The notes: a model not told the origin generated them from the sequence alone. A DNA stretch of 22,035 nt from Polysphondylium violaceum (GCA_000277445.1 AJWJ01000406.1:1-22035); one strand, 5' to 3'; shown: positions 1-9,847, numbered from the stretch's first letter. Made by a program: numbers and translations.

Positions 1-1507
1 AAAGAAATTTATTTTTTTTTTTTTTTTTTTATGATGGAATAAGATTTCTTTATCTTTGGCAAAGATAATTGATGATGATGATGTTGTTGATGATGTAGAG
101 AATAGAAAATAGTATTAAGGATAATATATGATCAACACAATACTTACATACAATGTTTACACCTGTATGATGATGATGATGATGATGTTGTTGTTGATGT
201 TAGTTGATGATGATTATTTAATTTTGTTGTGGAATTTTTTATCTCTGATATATTTATGTTTGGTTTTTGTGGTGTGTGTGTGATGTCTTGTTTAATAATG
301 CAGATTTATCTATAAATGATTTTGTTATATCTATTTTAGTGTTTATACTATTTTTTAAACAAGGAAGAAGGATGATGGATATTGGTGATGTTGATGATGA
401 TGTTGATGGTTGACAAACTAAACAACAATAGTTACACACACGATAGTATAATAAAAAAGAACAAGAAGATTATATTAATATTAATAAAAATAAATTATAA
501 TATATTATAGTTTGATGATTGATTATATATATTTGGATGTAGATTTTATATTTTTGTATTCCAAGAGGGTGATAAAGTAAAGTTGGGGATATATATTCAA
601 TTATGATATTTGGTGTATTGGGGGTGGTGTTGTTGTTGTTGTAAGGCAAGAGTGAAAAAGGTGATAGTGGGAAATGTAGTATTAATTTAATTTACGAGGG
701 AGTGAAAACAAATAACAAATTGTGTGGGATGTTTCCAACAAAATCATCACACTCACCTCACTCACACATCGAATCCAAATTTTAACTTTTTTTTTTTTTT
801 TTTTTTTCTTTTGTATCTCTGTGTTAACAAGATATATCCTCATCATTTAATTAAACAATATAAAAATAGCACACCACTCACACAATGTTTGATATAGTAA
901 TCATCACATTGAATTTACATTCCTAAACCAAAAATAAAACAACGACGATAAAATAAAAAAGGAGACAAAGATTTTAGTAAACGTAACTCTTTGATTTAAT
1001 ATTGATTGAAAATTAAAAATAATAATTGAAAAAAACCTGATTGGGTCTCATTATACCAAATTTGAGCATTTGACTTTTTTATAAAAATCACCAAAAAGAT
1101 CTTTTTGATTGAAAACATTAATTTTTAATTTTTTCTCTATTTTTTTCAATTTTTTTTTTTCTAGTGTGAAAATGAAATCAAATCACAGGTGTGATATATC
1201 TTATTGTAGAGAAAAATAAAATTATTGTGTTTGTTGGTGTACCTTTCCCTTACCCTCTTATTGTATTATAGTAATAGCGCAGCCAAAAGGTGGAGAGTGG
1301 TGTGCTAGTTTTTTTATATTTTGTTATATTATAAATTTTGTTGTTGTGTTGAGTTTTTCATTCATCATTCATCACCATCATCAATAGTTTTGTATTTTTA
1401 TTATAATAAACTTGGGTCCCGAAATTTTGTTTGTCGTTCGATTTAGGTCTTGTTCACGCCATCACTCAAATTTTTTCAATTTTTTTTTTCAGAAGCCAAG
1501 GACGAAA
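1..1507. other. Gene-poor A+T-rich region upstream of the LRR gene
   Basis: No gene can be confirmed here. The left part holds GAT/GTT triplet runs (about 70-92 and 168-205), which on the minus strand read as TCA/CAT/CAA tracts typical of dictyostelid low-complexity coding sequence. A minus-strand frame over 305-144 ends in a Ser run followed by Tyr-Arg-Cys-Lys-His-Cys, and overlapping GTATGT and GTAAGT donor-like sites lie at 151-146 and 147-142, so part of a minus-strand gene may be present. T runs occur at 12-30 and about 788-807. CA-rich strings (about 745-772) and a TAGCGCAG motif (1275-1282) lie upstream of the LRR gene and probably belong to its promoter region. A long imperfect inverted repeat joins 841-879 to 1295-1335. 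Confidence 0.5.
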
Positions 1508-4302
1508 ATGAAAAATAAAAAGAAGCCATTGACATTAGAGACTCAGAATCTAAATACACCAAAACAACTAGAGTACCTTCAATTATTAGAAAAGAACCAA
1601 TTGTTATCACTAAAAAAACTATGTTTTCTTTTTATATCTAAATATTACTATGAAAAAGTACCAGTCATACCAACAAGTAATAGTAATAGCAGCAGTAATG
1701 GTTCATTATCATCTTCAGGAACATTTGGCAATAGTAATTTAAATGCATATATTGATTACAATTTTACAAATAGTAACGGTAGTAATATTAATAACAATGA
1801 AGGAATTATGATTAAAAATCTATCAAATGAATTAAAACAAGAATTAATTCATTTTATGTTGGAACATAGATTATTCCATTCAACAAATAAATTATTACAA
1901 TTGTTTCAATTTCTTGGAATCATAGATTACAGAATCAAATCGTTGGATTTCAGTGTTGTGAAAATAAAATCCAATCTTTCCAACGATCCAACAAAGGATT
2001 TTTTAAAAATATGTTTTGGTGTCCAAAATTTAGATTTGTCCTATTGCTACGAAGCTTCAGATTCAATTCTTAAAGTATTGATTGCCAATATCTCCAACAG
2101 TCATCATCATCAACATCATCACAATTTGCAATCTCCCCAATCATCCTCTAATCCTTCCTCTGCATCGTCATCGCCTGTAACTACACCCTCTGGAAACTCA
2201 CTTTTATCACCAACATCATCACTTTCCGCCATGACAATATCAGATGATCATGAACAAAATCCCGTCTCACCAAAGAAATCGAATAATCCAATGTCATTGT
2301 TGAAAAATAAGATTTTGAAAAAGAGAAAGCAGGAGCTCTCTGAACAATCACCTGTTACCACTCCTACCACTCCCGCCAATCCGCCCATTTCATTTGACAA
2401 CATTGATATTACCACCACAACAATAGACGATTCATCCAGCTCTCACACAACCACAAGTAACACAATCACAGCCGACGAAGCTTCCGTCCTTTCCAAATCA
2501 CTTCTCTCATCCTCCTCCTCATCAATCACCAGTCATCAATATGCTGGACTGTACTTTTTATCTCTACGTCAATGCACATCATTCTCAGATTCAGTTATGA
2601 GAAAGTTATTTAAAATATCACCAAATCTAACCTACTTGGATATCACCGCCTGTAAAATACACCCCAAAACACTTCAAGTAATTACCACCACTTGCGCTAA
2701 ACTGAGAACCTTTATCTTGGGCTCAATAAATATAAATCTCACACCCCAACTCGCACAATCATTTAGCAACCTTCCCTTTCTATCAACACTAGACATTAGC
2801 CATCTCCCCAAACTTACAGACAATATTTTAGAATCGATTCTCTCAACCTCTTCTCCCTTAAGCACCAGCGGTGGCGGATCAAAAATTTTTTCCACCTCTT
2901 CATCGTTGAGATCTAGTGGCACTATATTCCAACCCTCACCATCTATTCAATCACTCTCATCTATTTCCTCGGCTCATCATTTAAACAATAGTTTAAATTC
3001 AACAAACACTACTGCCACCACTCACAGCAGTAGCAATCTAAGTTCATTGGATATGGCAAATGTTTATCCAGGATCATTGACCAACATCAATCTCACGCAC
3101 ACAGATGTTGAAGATGAATCACTCAATACATTATCCAAAAAATGTCCAAATCTTCAAGAGCTCGATGTATCATTTTGTACAAAAATTACAAATCAAGGTT
3201 TTGCTGATCTTGCCACAAACCTTGTAAATCTTACATCCATTTCTGCTAGAGTTGTCAAAGTTTCCTCCTCCATTATTGACATGGTTCAATCTAATCTCGG
3301 TATTTCAAAACTTGATCTTCGTTTTACCAAAGTTGATGAATCCCATTTAAAAGAGTTTACATGTCTATCAAATTTAAAATTCCTCAGATTAGATGGTACT
3401 CCAATTACTGATTCAATTTTTAAAGTTTGTATTTAATTAATATTTAATATCAATACTAAATAGATATAAATATTAACATATGTTGTCTATCATAGGAAAT
3501 TGCACAAAAGAATAAGAAATTGGAAACAGTTGGATTGAGTCAATGCAAGAACATTAAATTTGAAATATTTTCAACATTGGCAGAATATTGTCCGCTGTTA
3601 AAAAAGTTATTTATCTCTCATTGTAGATTGGTATCCAGCAGCAGCAACCCCAATACTGCCAGCACTGCCACCACAGCATCCAATTCAAGTGGAAATAATT
3701 ATATTGAAAATATAACCAAATTCTTTAATCAATGTTGTAAATTATCAGTGTTGGACATTGCGTTCACTCCAATGGTAAACGATGAAATTCTGGAAATCAT
3801 GACCAGCAGTAAATGTGCCATCAACATTAAATCATTGTTTATAGGTGGAGGATTCCAAGTGTTAAACACCAAAACCATTAGAAACATTGTCGATGCATGT
3901 CCATGTATGCGAGTGTTTTCTTGTATCTCTTCATACAATATCAAAGACGAAGAGATATTGTATGCATTAAAGAAATGGCTGTCTTTGGAAGCACTCGAAT
4001 TGACCGATTGCACCAGTATCTCTGCCAAAACTCTAAACTATGTCATTGGTGAAAATGATTCACACATCCACTTACATCTAAGATTCATATTCTTTAGCAG
4101 CAGTATCATATCGTTAAATGCCAATGGTGAAATCGTTGGTAATAATATAGTTACAAACCCATCCACTCCATTGGCCAATGTAAATGATATCCAAACTAGT
4201 ATCATTAGTAAAATCGATGGTAAGACCTCGATCGAAATCTTTGAAATGATGCAGGAAATTACTTTGGAAAATATTATCGACCAAAATTGGTTGATTTTAT
4301 AA
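1508..4302 (+). CDS. Leucine-rich-repeat protein with N-terminal BC-box motif (AMN1/ZYG11-like)
   Basis: Two exons, 1508-3424 and 3496-4302, joined in phase 0 by a 71-bp intron (3425-3495; donor GTTTGT, acceptor CATAG, TACTAAA inside). The join restores an LRR (SIFK/EIAQKNKKLETVGLSQC), giving about 907 residues. The frame is open upstream to 1412 but 1508 is the first ATG and has a good A-rich context. Residues 34-43 (SLKKLCFLFI) fit the elongin-binding BC-box pattern [APST]-L-x3-C-x3-[AILV]. LSNELKQELIHFML follows after an Asn/Ser-rich insert, as in the split N-terminal box of ZYG11/ZER1-type receptors. Cysteine-containing LRRs (LDLSYC, LDITAC, LDVSFC, LSQCKN) fill the rest, interrupted by long Ser/Thr/Pro/His insertions. 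LRR identity is confident. A role as a ubiquitin-ligase substrate receptor is inference, and no F-box is visible. It converges with cwc2, 135 bp away. Confidence 0.88.
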
Positions 4303-4437
4303 CTATGCCACAACTCAAATAACAAACATTCAATGTTTGTTTGTATTTGTATTCTAGTATAATTATATATAGATAATTATATATATATGTATCTTTTTTT
4401 TTTCTTTTTTTTAATAAAGGAATAAATATTAATTTAT

Positions 4438-6069
4438 TTAGTTTTCTTCTTCATCTTCTTGTTCTTGTTCTTCATCTTCATCATCATCATTTCCATCATT
4501 TCCATCATCTCCATCATCTCCTTGTTGAGAGTCTTGTTTATTTTCATCTTTTTCATTCTCTTTTTCTTGTTCTTGTTCTTGTTGTATTTGTTTAAATTGT
4601 TCTTGAGGAGTCTCTGGATTTTGTTGATAATAATAGGATTGATTGTATTGTTGTAATTGGAGTTTTTGTTCATCTGTAAGCTTGGTGTAATCATAGCCAT
4701 AATAAGAGTAGTATGATTTCAAATACTCATCATATTGAGCTTGTTGTTCTGGTGTATAGCTTTGTTGTTGTTGGTGTTGTTGATAGTAATTGGTGTTGTT
4801 GGTGTTATAACTATTCATTTCGCCTGGTACATGACCAAAATAATAACCTACAGAATGTAATGGTGCAATGTTATCAGTATTGTTACCTTCTTTTCTCTTG
4901 TTTTCTAAACTTTTATTATACATCTTTGCATAGGGATGTTGTTCATAGGCTGTACTTCCTTTGTATTGGTATTGAGGGGGAGGTGGTTCTGGTGTCATTA
5001 TAGTTCTGCCTCCACTCTTTTTTGCTGTTGTTTCATTTCCATCTGTTATTGCATTTGCATTGTACTGTCCATCAGTGTTTGGATAATCACCTGTCATTTG
5101 AAATTTCAACGCTGCTTGATCGTCTTGTGACATCTCTCTTAATCTCTTATTAACTACCTCTGTTGCAACACGATGAAGATTTCTTTCATCTGCTAATCTT
5201 GCCAATGGATTAGAATCTTCAGTTGCCCATCTAACATTTAATAACTATATATGTATATCATTAGTATCTGATGCATCACACTACGACTAAAGATTACTTA
5301 CTTCACCATTCTCCATTGTTTGATCAGCCATTGCTTCTTTTGCAAACTCTGCAGATGATCTATACAAATAACGTACAAATGCAATTGCTTTATTGGTGAT
5401 TACTCTCACATATTCTATATTTCCCCATTCTTCAAAATGCTTTCTAACAATATGTTCAATATCCTTTGTAGCTGCCTTAATACCGCCAATATATAATGCT
5501 AAATCATACCAATGGTTAGTATATACATACACTCTATGAATAACACATCACACTATACAATACATACTTCTATTATCTCTGCTAAAACTACCAACACCAC
5601 CCATATCATCTCTATCGGTCTTGTGTCGTTCTCTACCAAAAATATCATGAGTGATATCGGTCTTCTTGTCATCTGTTGGTGTGGGTACCCTATGAATAAA
5701 GGTGCAATCAGAACCATTGACGCATCTTCCCTTTGCAAAATGGAGACAAAAGTAGGCATCCTTTGCAGCTTTTGTCTTTCCGCAATCCTTTAGTACACTA
5801 CATCTACTCTCTGATATATCTCTGTCTTTCCAATTCTTGTTTCCAAGTTTTCTGCCATACCATATATTGTACTCTGTCGTGTCTACATCATGTTGTTCGT
5901 AACGAGAGTTTATATGAGTGGATTGCTTTCGAGCAGGTCTATTCAAGAGAGATGATTGTAGGGCGATAATATCTATACCAATCTTATCACCTCCTGCTGT
6001 CATGGGTAATGCATTGGCATTGTCATTGGTCTTTCCGGTGCCCACTCTCTTTTGTTTAGTAGTGGCCAT
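4438..6069 (-). CDS. cwc2: Pre-mRNA-splicing factor Cwc2 (RBM22-like)
   Basis: Three exons on the minus strand: 6069-5568, 5498-5302 and 5244-4438 (introns of 69 and 57 bp; donors GTATGT and GTAAGT; branch-like TACTAAC and TACTAAT before the acceptors). The product is about 501 residues. In order: a Torus-type region; a CCCH zinc finger C108-x7-C116-x5-C122-x3-H126; the family motif FGRERH/RDDMGGVGSF; an RRM beginning TLYIGGI at 168 with an RNP1-like KAIAFVRY; then NVRWATEDSNP just after exon 3 starts. The C-terminal half is Gln/Tyr-rich and ends in an acidic Asp/Glu/Asn/Gln tail not needed for family function. Cwc2 belongs to the Prp19/NTC-related part of the spliceosome and contacts U6 snRNA and the intron at the catalytic centre. 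Codon 501 runs into TAA overlapping an AATAAA, implying a short 3' UTR. Confidence 0.93.
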
Positions 6070-6112
6070 TTATCTATCTGTATCTTATGTGTTTTCTGCA
6101 ATTTTCATTAAT

Positions 6113-6150
<38 letters not shown>

Positions 6151-6316
6151 CTACAAATTGGAAATATCGATAATCCATTATTTAGGATTGTAAAGCTTTA
6201 CAATCCTAAATAAATATTTTTATACACTCTGAATGCCCTCATTATTAAATACCACAAGGTAAGGAGTTGAGTAGTAAATAAATCCTCCAAATGTAATAAT
6301 AACTTTTACAAATGTT
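6070..6316. other. Spacer between esterase and cwc2: 36-nt T run and palindrome
   Basis: This spacer separates the 3' end of the esterase gene from the start of cwc2, both on the minus strand. It contains an uninterrupted T run (6115-6150, an A run on the coding strand of cwc2) 46 bp before the cwc2 start, and the 36-bp palindrome listed separately. No coding sequence is apparent. Confidence 0.8.
6178..6213. repeat. 36-bp perfect palindrome
   Basis: The left arm TTATTTAGGATTGTAAAG (6178-6195) is followed with no spacer by its exact reverse complement (6196-6213). Pairing stops at 6177/6214. It lies 104 bp beyond the stop codon of the esterase gene and about 110 bp upstream of cwc2. It could form an 18-bp cruciform, or a hairpin in the esterase 3' UTR. 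The GGATTGTAAAG core is not simple sequence, which makes chance less likely than for an AT run. Confidence 0.9.
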
Positions 6317-7536
6317 TTACAATTTATTTGATGGATTTGATAAATAGAGTAACATTTTATGAACGGTTGAAATTTGAGCTCCAATTTGACTGGCATAGTC
6401 TGGTCCGGTGACACCCCACCAGTCCCAACATCCTTTTGGATTCAATTCGGTTTTCAATGCTTGTGGATAGAGGATAATTAAATTATTTGTTTCTGCAATT
6501 TCATTATAACCAGTTTGGGTATAAAATGCATTTCCAATAGTTGCTACAGTTTGCTCGCATCCATGAAATGCAACATGAATTGAACATACTATAAAGTTTT
6601 AATTTTAAATTAATATTAAACATATAATAATTATATCAATTTTACAAATACACATACATGATCTATCATTTTGACAAGCGGTTGGTATATAAGCATATGC
6701 CAAACTATTTAATGCTGCTGTAATGGTTGTGTATCCAATTGGAATATATTGAGTTTGATCGATTGAAATAATCTATTGAAATGGATATTAATATTAAAAA
6801 CACAAACAAACCAATATCATTTAAAATAGCAACATACATTTGAATCTGATGCATTTGAAACTGGATCATTGAGAGGACCATAAAAATAATTTAAAAATTC
6901 ATATGCAGAGCTATAATTACAATTGTTTATATAATCTGGACCCAAGTAATCACATTGATTGCCATAGCCATTTGTCACAAACGAGTGTTCAGAGGGAATA
7001 TTGAATACTGTTTGAATGTTTTCATCTGAAATATAATGTTGATAGTATTCCAATAGCTTTTCCATAACACCCTGGACGACAACAGTATCTTTGGTTCCAC
7101 TGTAAAGCCATACCTTTGAATTCTCTAAATTTGAAGTCTTGTCAATAGTGAGTGATGTCTCTGCAAATGTAGTGTCTAGTATAAGCTGATCAATATTAAT
7201 TTCGTCAGGCTTCACCATACATGCATTTAAAGCAGTGTACACATTATCCATGGCACAATAGTATGGTCCACCAGCAATAATGGCAGCACCTGATATAATG
7301 GATGAATGAGCAACATGAAATTGAACTGCCATAAATCCGCCACTACTTATACCACTAATAGTGATCCCCCTATTATTATCGTTGGCCTTGATATTATTAT
7401 TATTATTATTGCTATTGATTACAAATTGATCATTGTGTATCAATACACCATTTGATAGTAAACCATTATGATTAAAAATAAATATTACACAAAGAATTAA
7501 AAATACATTTCTATATACATTATTGTTGATTATCAT
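6317..7536 (-). CDS. Secreted PHB-depolymerase-like esterase
   Basis: Three minus-strand exons: 7536-6838, 6772-6658 and 6588-6317 (introns 65 and 69 bp, both GTATGT donors, TAG acceptors), giving about 361 residues. The N-terminus has a hydrophobic stretch (VFLILCVIFIF, residues 11-21) that looks like a signal peptide. GISSGG at 62-67 is the lipase box of extracellular poly(3-hydroxybutyrate) depolymerases, with Ser64 the probable nucleophile. SGTKDTVV supplies the probable Asp150, and VAFHGCEQ after the exon 2/3 join supplies the probable His280. GCWDWWG near the C-terminus is also typical of the family. The triad is complete and the joins restore it, so the gene looks functional. Family members are alpha/beta hydrolases that cut short-chain polyhydroxyalkanoates or related esters. 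In a bacteria-eating amoeba, digestion of prey PHB granules in the phagosome or outside is a reasonable inference, but another ester substrate is possible. Confidence 0.85.
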
Positions 7537-7917
7537 TATTACTATATTAAAAGAGATAATATTGATACTATGTTACTGCTCCACCACTATTGTGTCAAAC
7601 AGCTTTTGATTTAGAAATTTCTCATTCTCAAATTTTTTATTTTTTAAATTTTATTGAAAAAAAGATATTTTGGTTGGCCAATGTTGAGGATGGTCCCAGG
7701 TATCAAAACATGTAAAAGATATAAGTGTGTAAAATTTTATTCAATTTCCATACAAATATATAAAACAATGTTTTCATGTAAATTCTTTTCAAATCTCCAA
7801 AAGCAATTTTGAAATATCATATTTGTTGACCGCTGATGTAAAAACTATGTAAAAAAAAAAGGCACAATTTTTTCGCATTTTTTTTGCACAAAATTTCTCA
7901 CCTCTGAAAAAACGAGG

Positions 7918-7949
7918 GATAAAAGAGAAAAATTCTCTTTTTTTTTTTT
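7918..7949 (+). promoter_or_regulatory. Possible TATA-like element followed by oligo-dT
   Basis: GATAAAAG at 7918-7925 is followed by a T run (7938-7949). The pair TATA box plus T-rich initiator is a known arrangement of Dictyostelium promoters. If real it would drive a plus-strand transcript beginning just before 7997, through the hairpin. The TATA match is imperfect and T runs are common here, so this is weak. Confidence 0.3.
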
Positions 7950-7996
7950 CAATCCAACACACACATAAAGGTAATTATCATATTATTAAGTAAGCG

Positions 7997-8309
7997 ATGG
8001 CTGTGTATGAATTTAATTTGAATATCGATGATGAAAAAAATTTGCTACTGCTGTATCGTGTTGATGACAATCAAATTAATACATCAAGATCTCTGAAATA
8101 TTCAAATTATTCATACACAGATATCCATGTAATATACTTTATTTAATCAAATTGCTAACAATTTATTATAATTTATATTACAGATACTCTCTTTAATCAA
8201 AATACTCTCTATTATCATGAATATAAACATAAATAAACTTGTACTTTTAAAACAAAAACCTACACAAAATCATTGTATCCTATTTATTTTATTTAGTCAA
8301 CCATGTTAA
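7997..8309 (+). CDS. Doubtful small two-exon gene, about 85 residues
   Basis: From the ATG at 7997 a frame runs 44 codons to 8128, where GTAATA could be a donor. An acceptor TTACAG ends at 8183, and the frame stays open in the same phase from 8184 to a TAA at 8307-8309. The first part (MAVYEFNLNIDDEKNLLLLY) has a mixed, protein-like composition, while the second is Ile/Leu/Asn/Lys-rich and could be translated non-coding DNA. No family is recognised. The putative first exon coincides with a strong inverted repeat (8001-8025 with 8098-8120), which argues equally for a structured RNA or a foldback repeat. Confidence 0.22.
8001..8120 (+). repeat. Inverted repeat / hairpin, 23-bp arms
   Basis: CTGTGTATGAAT then AATTTGAATAT in the left arm (8001-8025) pair completely with the right arm (8098-8120), the only defect being a two-T bulge in the left arm. 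Further pairing outside the arms (7996-7999 with 8122-8125) would lengthen the stem to about 27 bp. The loop is 72 nt (8026-8097). The left half of the arm is not simple AT sequence. It could be a stem in a non-coding RNA, including a microRNA-like precursor, or a small foldback element. Confidence 0.75.
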
Positions 8310-8608
8310 TACAGATTCATTGGTTCCTGTGAATTGATGTATAATTAGTCCACATTTTCTTGCGGTAAAGTGAGCTAGTAATGAGTAATTGTGTTTTTAG
8401 CGATACAATCGACAGAGATAATGTTTTTGCATACAAGTAACAGCTCTACACAATGGACGGTTGTTTACAAGACCAATATCTATTTTGAGAATGTTAACCG
8501 TAGTAATGATACAAATAAATAACTAGTTGCTGATTTTTCATTTTTTTTTTTTATTTTTTTTTTTTCATTATCTTTGTAAATAAATAATTGTATAGTAGTG
8601 ATAAGATA

Positions 8609-9847
8609 ATGGATGTTCAACCACAACAACAAATAGTACAGCAACCACAACACCAACAACACCAACAAATACAACAACAACAGCAAATAATACAACAGCA
8701 ACAACTACCGCCTGAACAATCGGTATTGGTAAATAATGGTTCAGAACAATATCATATACCCACAGTGACACCAGTGAAAACAGAGGAGGTGTTGGGACCA
8801 GAAGGAGGATTGGACCAAAATACAGGGAGAGGACAATCGGCCAAAGAGGAGAAACAACAGGGTATATTAAGATTTGATGTAATTACAAACGATGGTTCGC
8901 TAAAGAATCTACAGTCACTGATGGACTTGAAGAATGTGTTTTCAAAACAACTGCCAAAGATGCCAAGAGAGTATATCGTTAGATTGATGTTTGATAAATT
9001 TCATCACTCGCTACTGATTATCAAGCGCGATAATGTCATTGGTGGCATTTGTTTTAGACCGTTTAGGGAACAGGGGTTCATAGAGATTGCATTCTGTGCG
9101 ATTACATCGAGTGAGCAGGTCAAGGGCTATGGTTCGTTCCTCATGACACATTTAAAAGAGCATCTCAGATTGAATGGCATCTACCACTTTCTCACATTTG
9201 CCGATAACTTTGCCATCGAGTATTTCCAGAAACAAGGATTCACACACGAGATCACGCTGGCCAAGGACAAGTGGAAGGGATTTATCCAAGAGTATGACGG
9301 TGGCTCGTTGATGGAGTGTGTCGTGCATCCCAAGGTGACCTATCTCGACATACCCAGTATGGTCAAGATGCAGCGTGACACGCTCAACAAAAAGATACGA
9401 GAGATTAGCACGGCACACATTGTGTATCCCGGCCTGGACTGCTTTAAAAAAGGACAGCCGCGCATCCCCATCGAGCAGATCAAAGGCATCAAGGAGTCGG
9501 GATGGGTGTCAAGCGTCAGTGAACACCAGATACAGGAACTCCAAAAACAGCTGTCACTCATCCTCGACACCATCAAACGACATCCCGATGCCGCACCATT
9601 TCTCAAACCCGTGTCTCTCACCGAGGCGCCCAACTACCTATCCATCATCAAAGATCCCGTCGATCTCGACATTGTAACCGAGCGTCTCTCAAGACAAAAC
9701 TACTACATCACTAAAAATATATTTCACGCCGATTTAAAAAGAATATGCAACAACTGTAAAGAATTCAATGGTGAGGGAAGTGTATACTATGAAATTGCCG
9801 ATAGATTTGAAAAGTTTATACAATCTCAAATAAATACAATCGTTTAA
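8609..9847 (+). CDS. gcn5: Histone acetyltransferase Gcn5
   Basis: Single exon of 412 residues from the first ATG at 8609; the frame extends upstream only to a TTG. Residues about 4-33 are Gln-rich, coded largely by CAA repeats. A GNAT acetyltransferase domain covers about 88-258: FIEIAFCAI carries the catalytic Glu159, and QVKGYG (170-175) is the acetyl-CoA pyrophosphate loop. A bromodomain fills about 311-408, with FLKPVSLTEAPNYLSIIK, PVDLDIV and CNNCKEFN, the last holding the acetyl-lysine-binding Asn. Two usual bromodomain residues differ (APDYY is APNYL, PMDL is PVDL). The short length without a PCAF N-terminal domain matches fungal and plant Gcn5. It acetylates histone H3 lysines as the catalytic subunit of SAGA/ADA-type complexes in the nucleus. 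The middle of the gene is markedly richer in G+C than its surroundings, probably codon preference. Confidence 0.96.
   Translation: MDVQPQQQIVQQPQHQQHQQIQQQQQIIQQQQLPPEQSVLVNNGSEQYHIPTVTPVKTEEVLGPEGGLDQNTGRGQSAKEEKQQGILRFDVITNDGSLKNLQSLMDLKNVFSKQLPKMPREYIVRLMFDKFHHSLLIIKRDNVIGGICFRPFREQGFIEIAFCAITSSEQVKGYGSFLMTHLKEHLRLNGIYHFLTFADNFAIEYFQKQGFTHEITLAKDKWKGFIQEYDGGSLMECVVHPKVTYLDIPSMVKMQRDTLNKKIREISTAHIVYPGLDCFKKGQPRIPIEQIKGIKESGWVSSVSEHQIQELQKQLSLILDTIKRHPDAAPFLKPVSLTEAPNYLSIIKDPVDLDIVTERLSRQNYYITKNIFHADLKRICNNCKEFNGEGSVYYEIADRFEKFIQSQINTIV

Larger units (their letters stand above)
7537..8608. other. Divergent intergenic region between esterase and gcn5
   Basis: About 1.07 kb that must hold the promoters of the minus-strand esterase and the plus-strand gcn5. 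T runs precede gcn5 (8542-8566), as is usual in dictyostelid promoters. In the middle lie a GATAAAAG/T-run pair (7918-7949), a 23-bp-arm hairpin (8001-8120) and a doubtful spliced frame (7997-8309), listed separately. The stretches 7537-7900 and 8310-8540 show nothing I recognise. Confidence 0.6.

Noticed and set aside
1443-1492. Possible 5' UTR intron before the LRR start (GTCTTG to TTTTCAG)
   Set aside because: The acceptor side looks good but the donor is not of the GTATGT/GTAAGT type seen in the other introns, and nothing in the protein depends on it.
4434-5130. Open frames on other strands and frames across the cwc2 C-terminal region
   Set aside because: They are by-products of Gln/Asp/Glu repeat codons in cwc2; the cwc2 frame has the family motifs and splice continuity.
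7921-7949. 9-bp hairpin followed by a T run, like a bacterial intrinsic terminator
   Set aside because: The window is eukaryotic nuclear DNA, the stem is almost pure A/T plus GAGA, and no transcription unit ends there.
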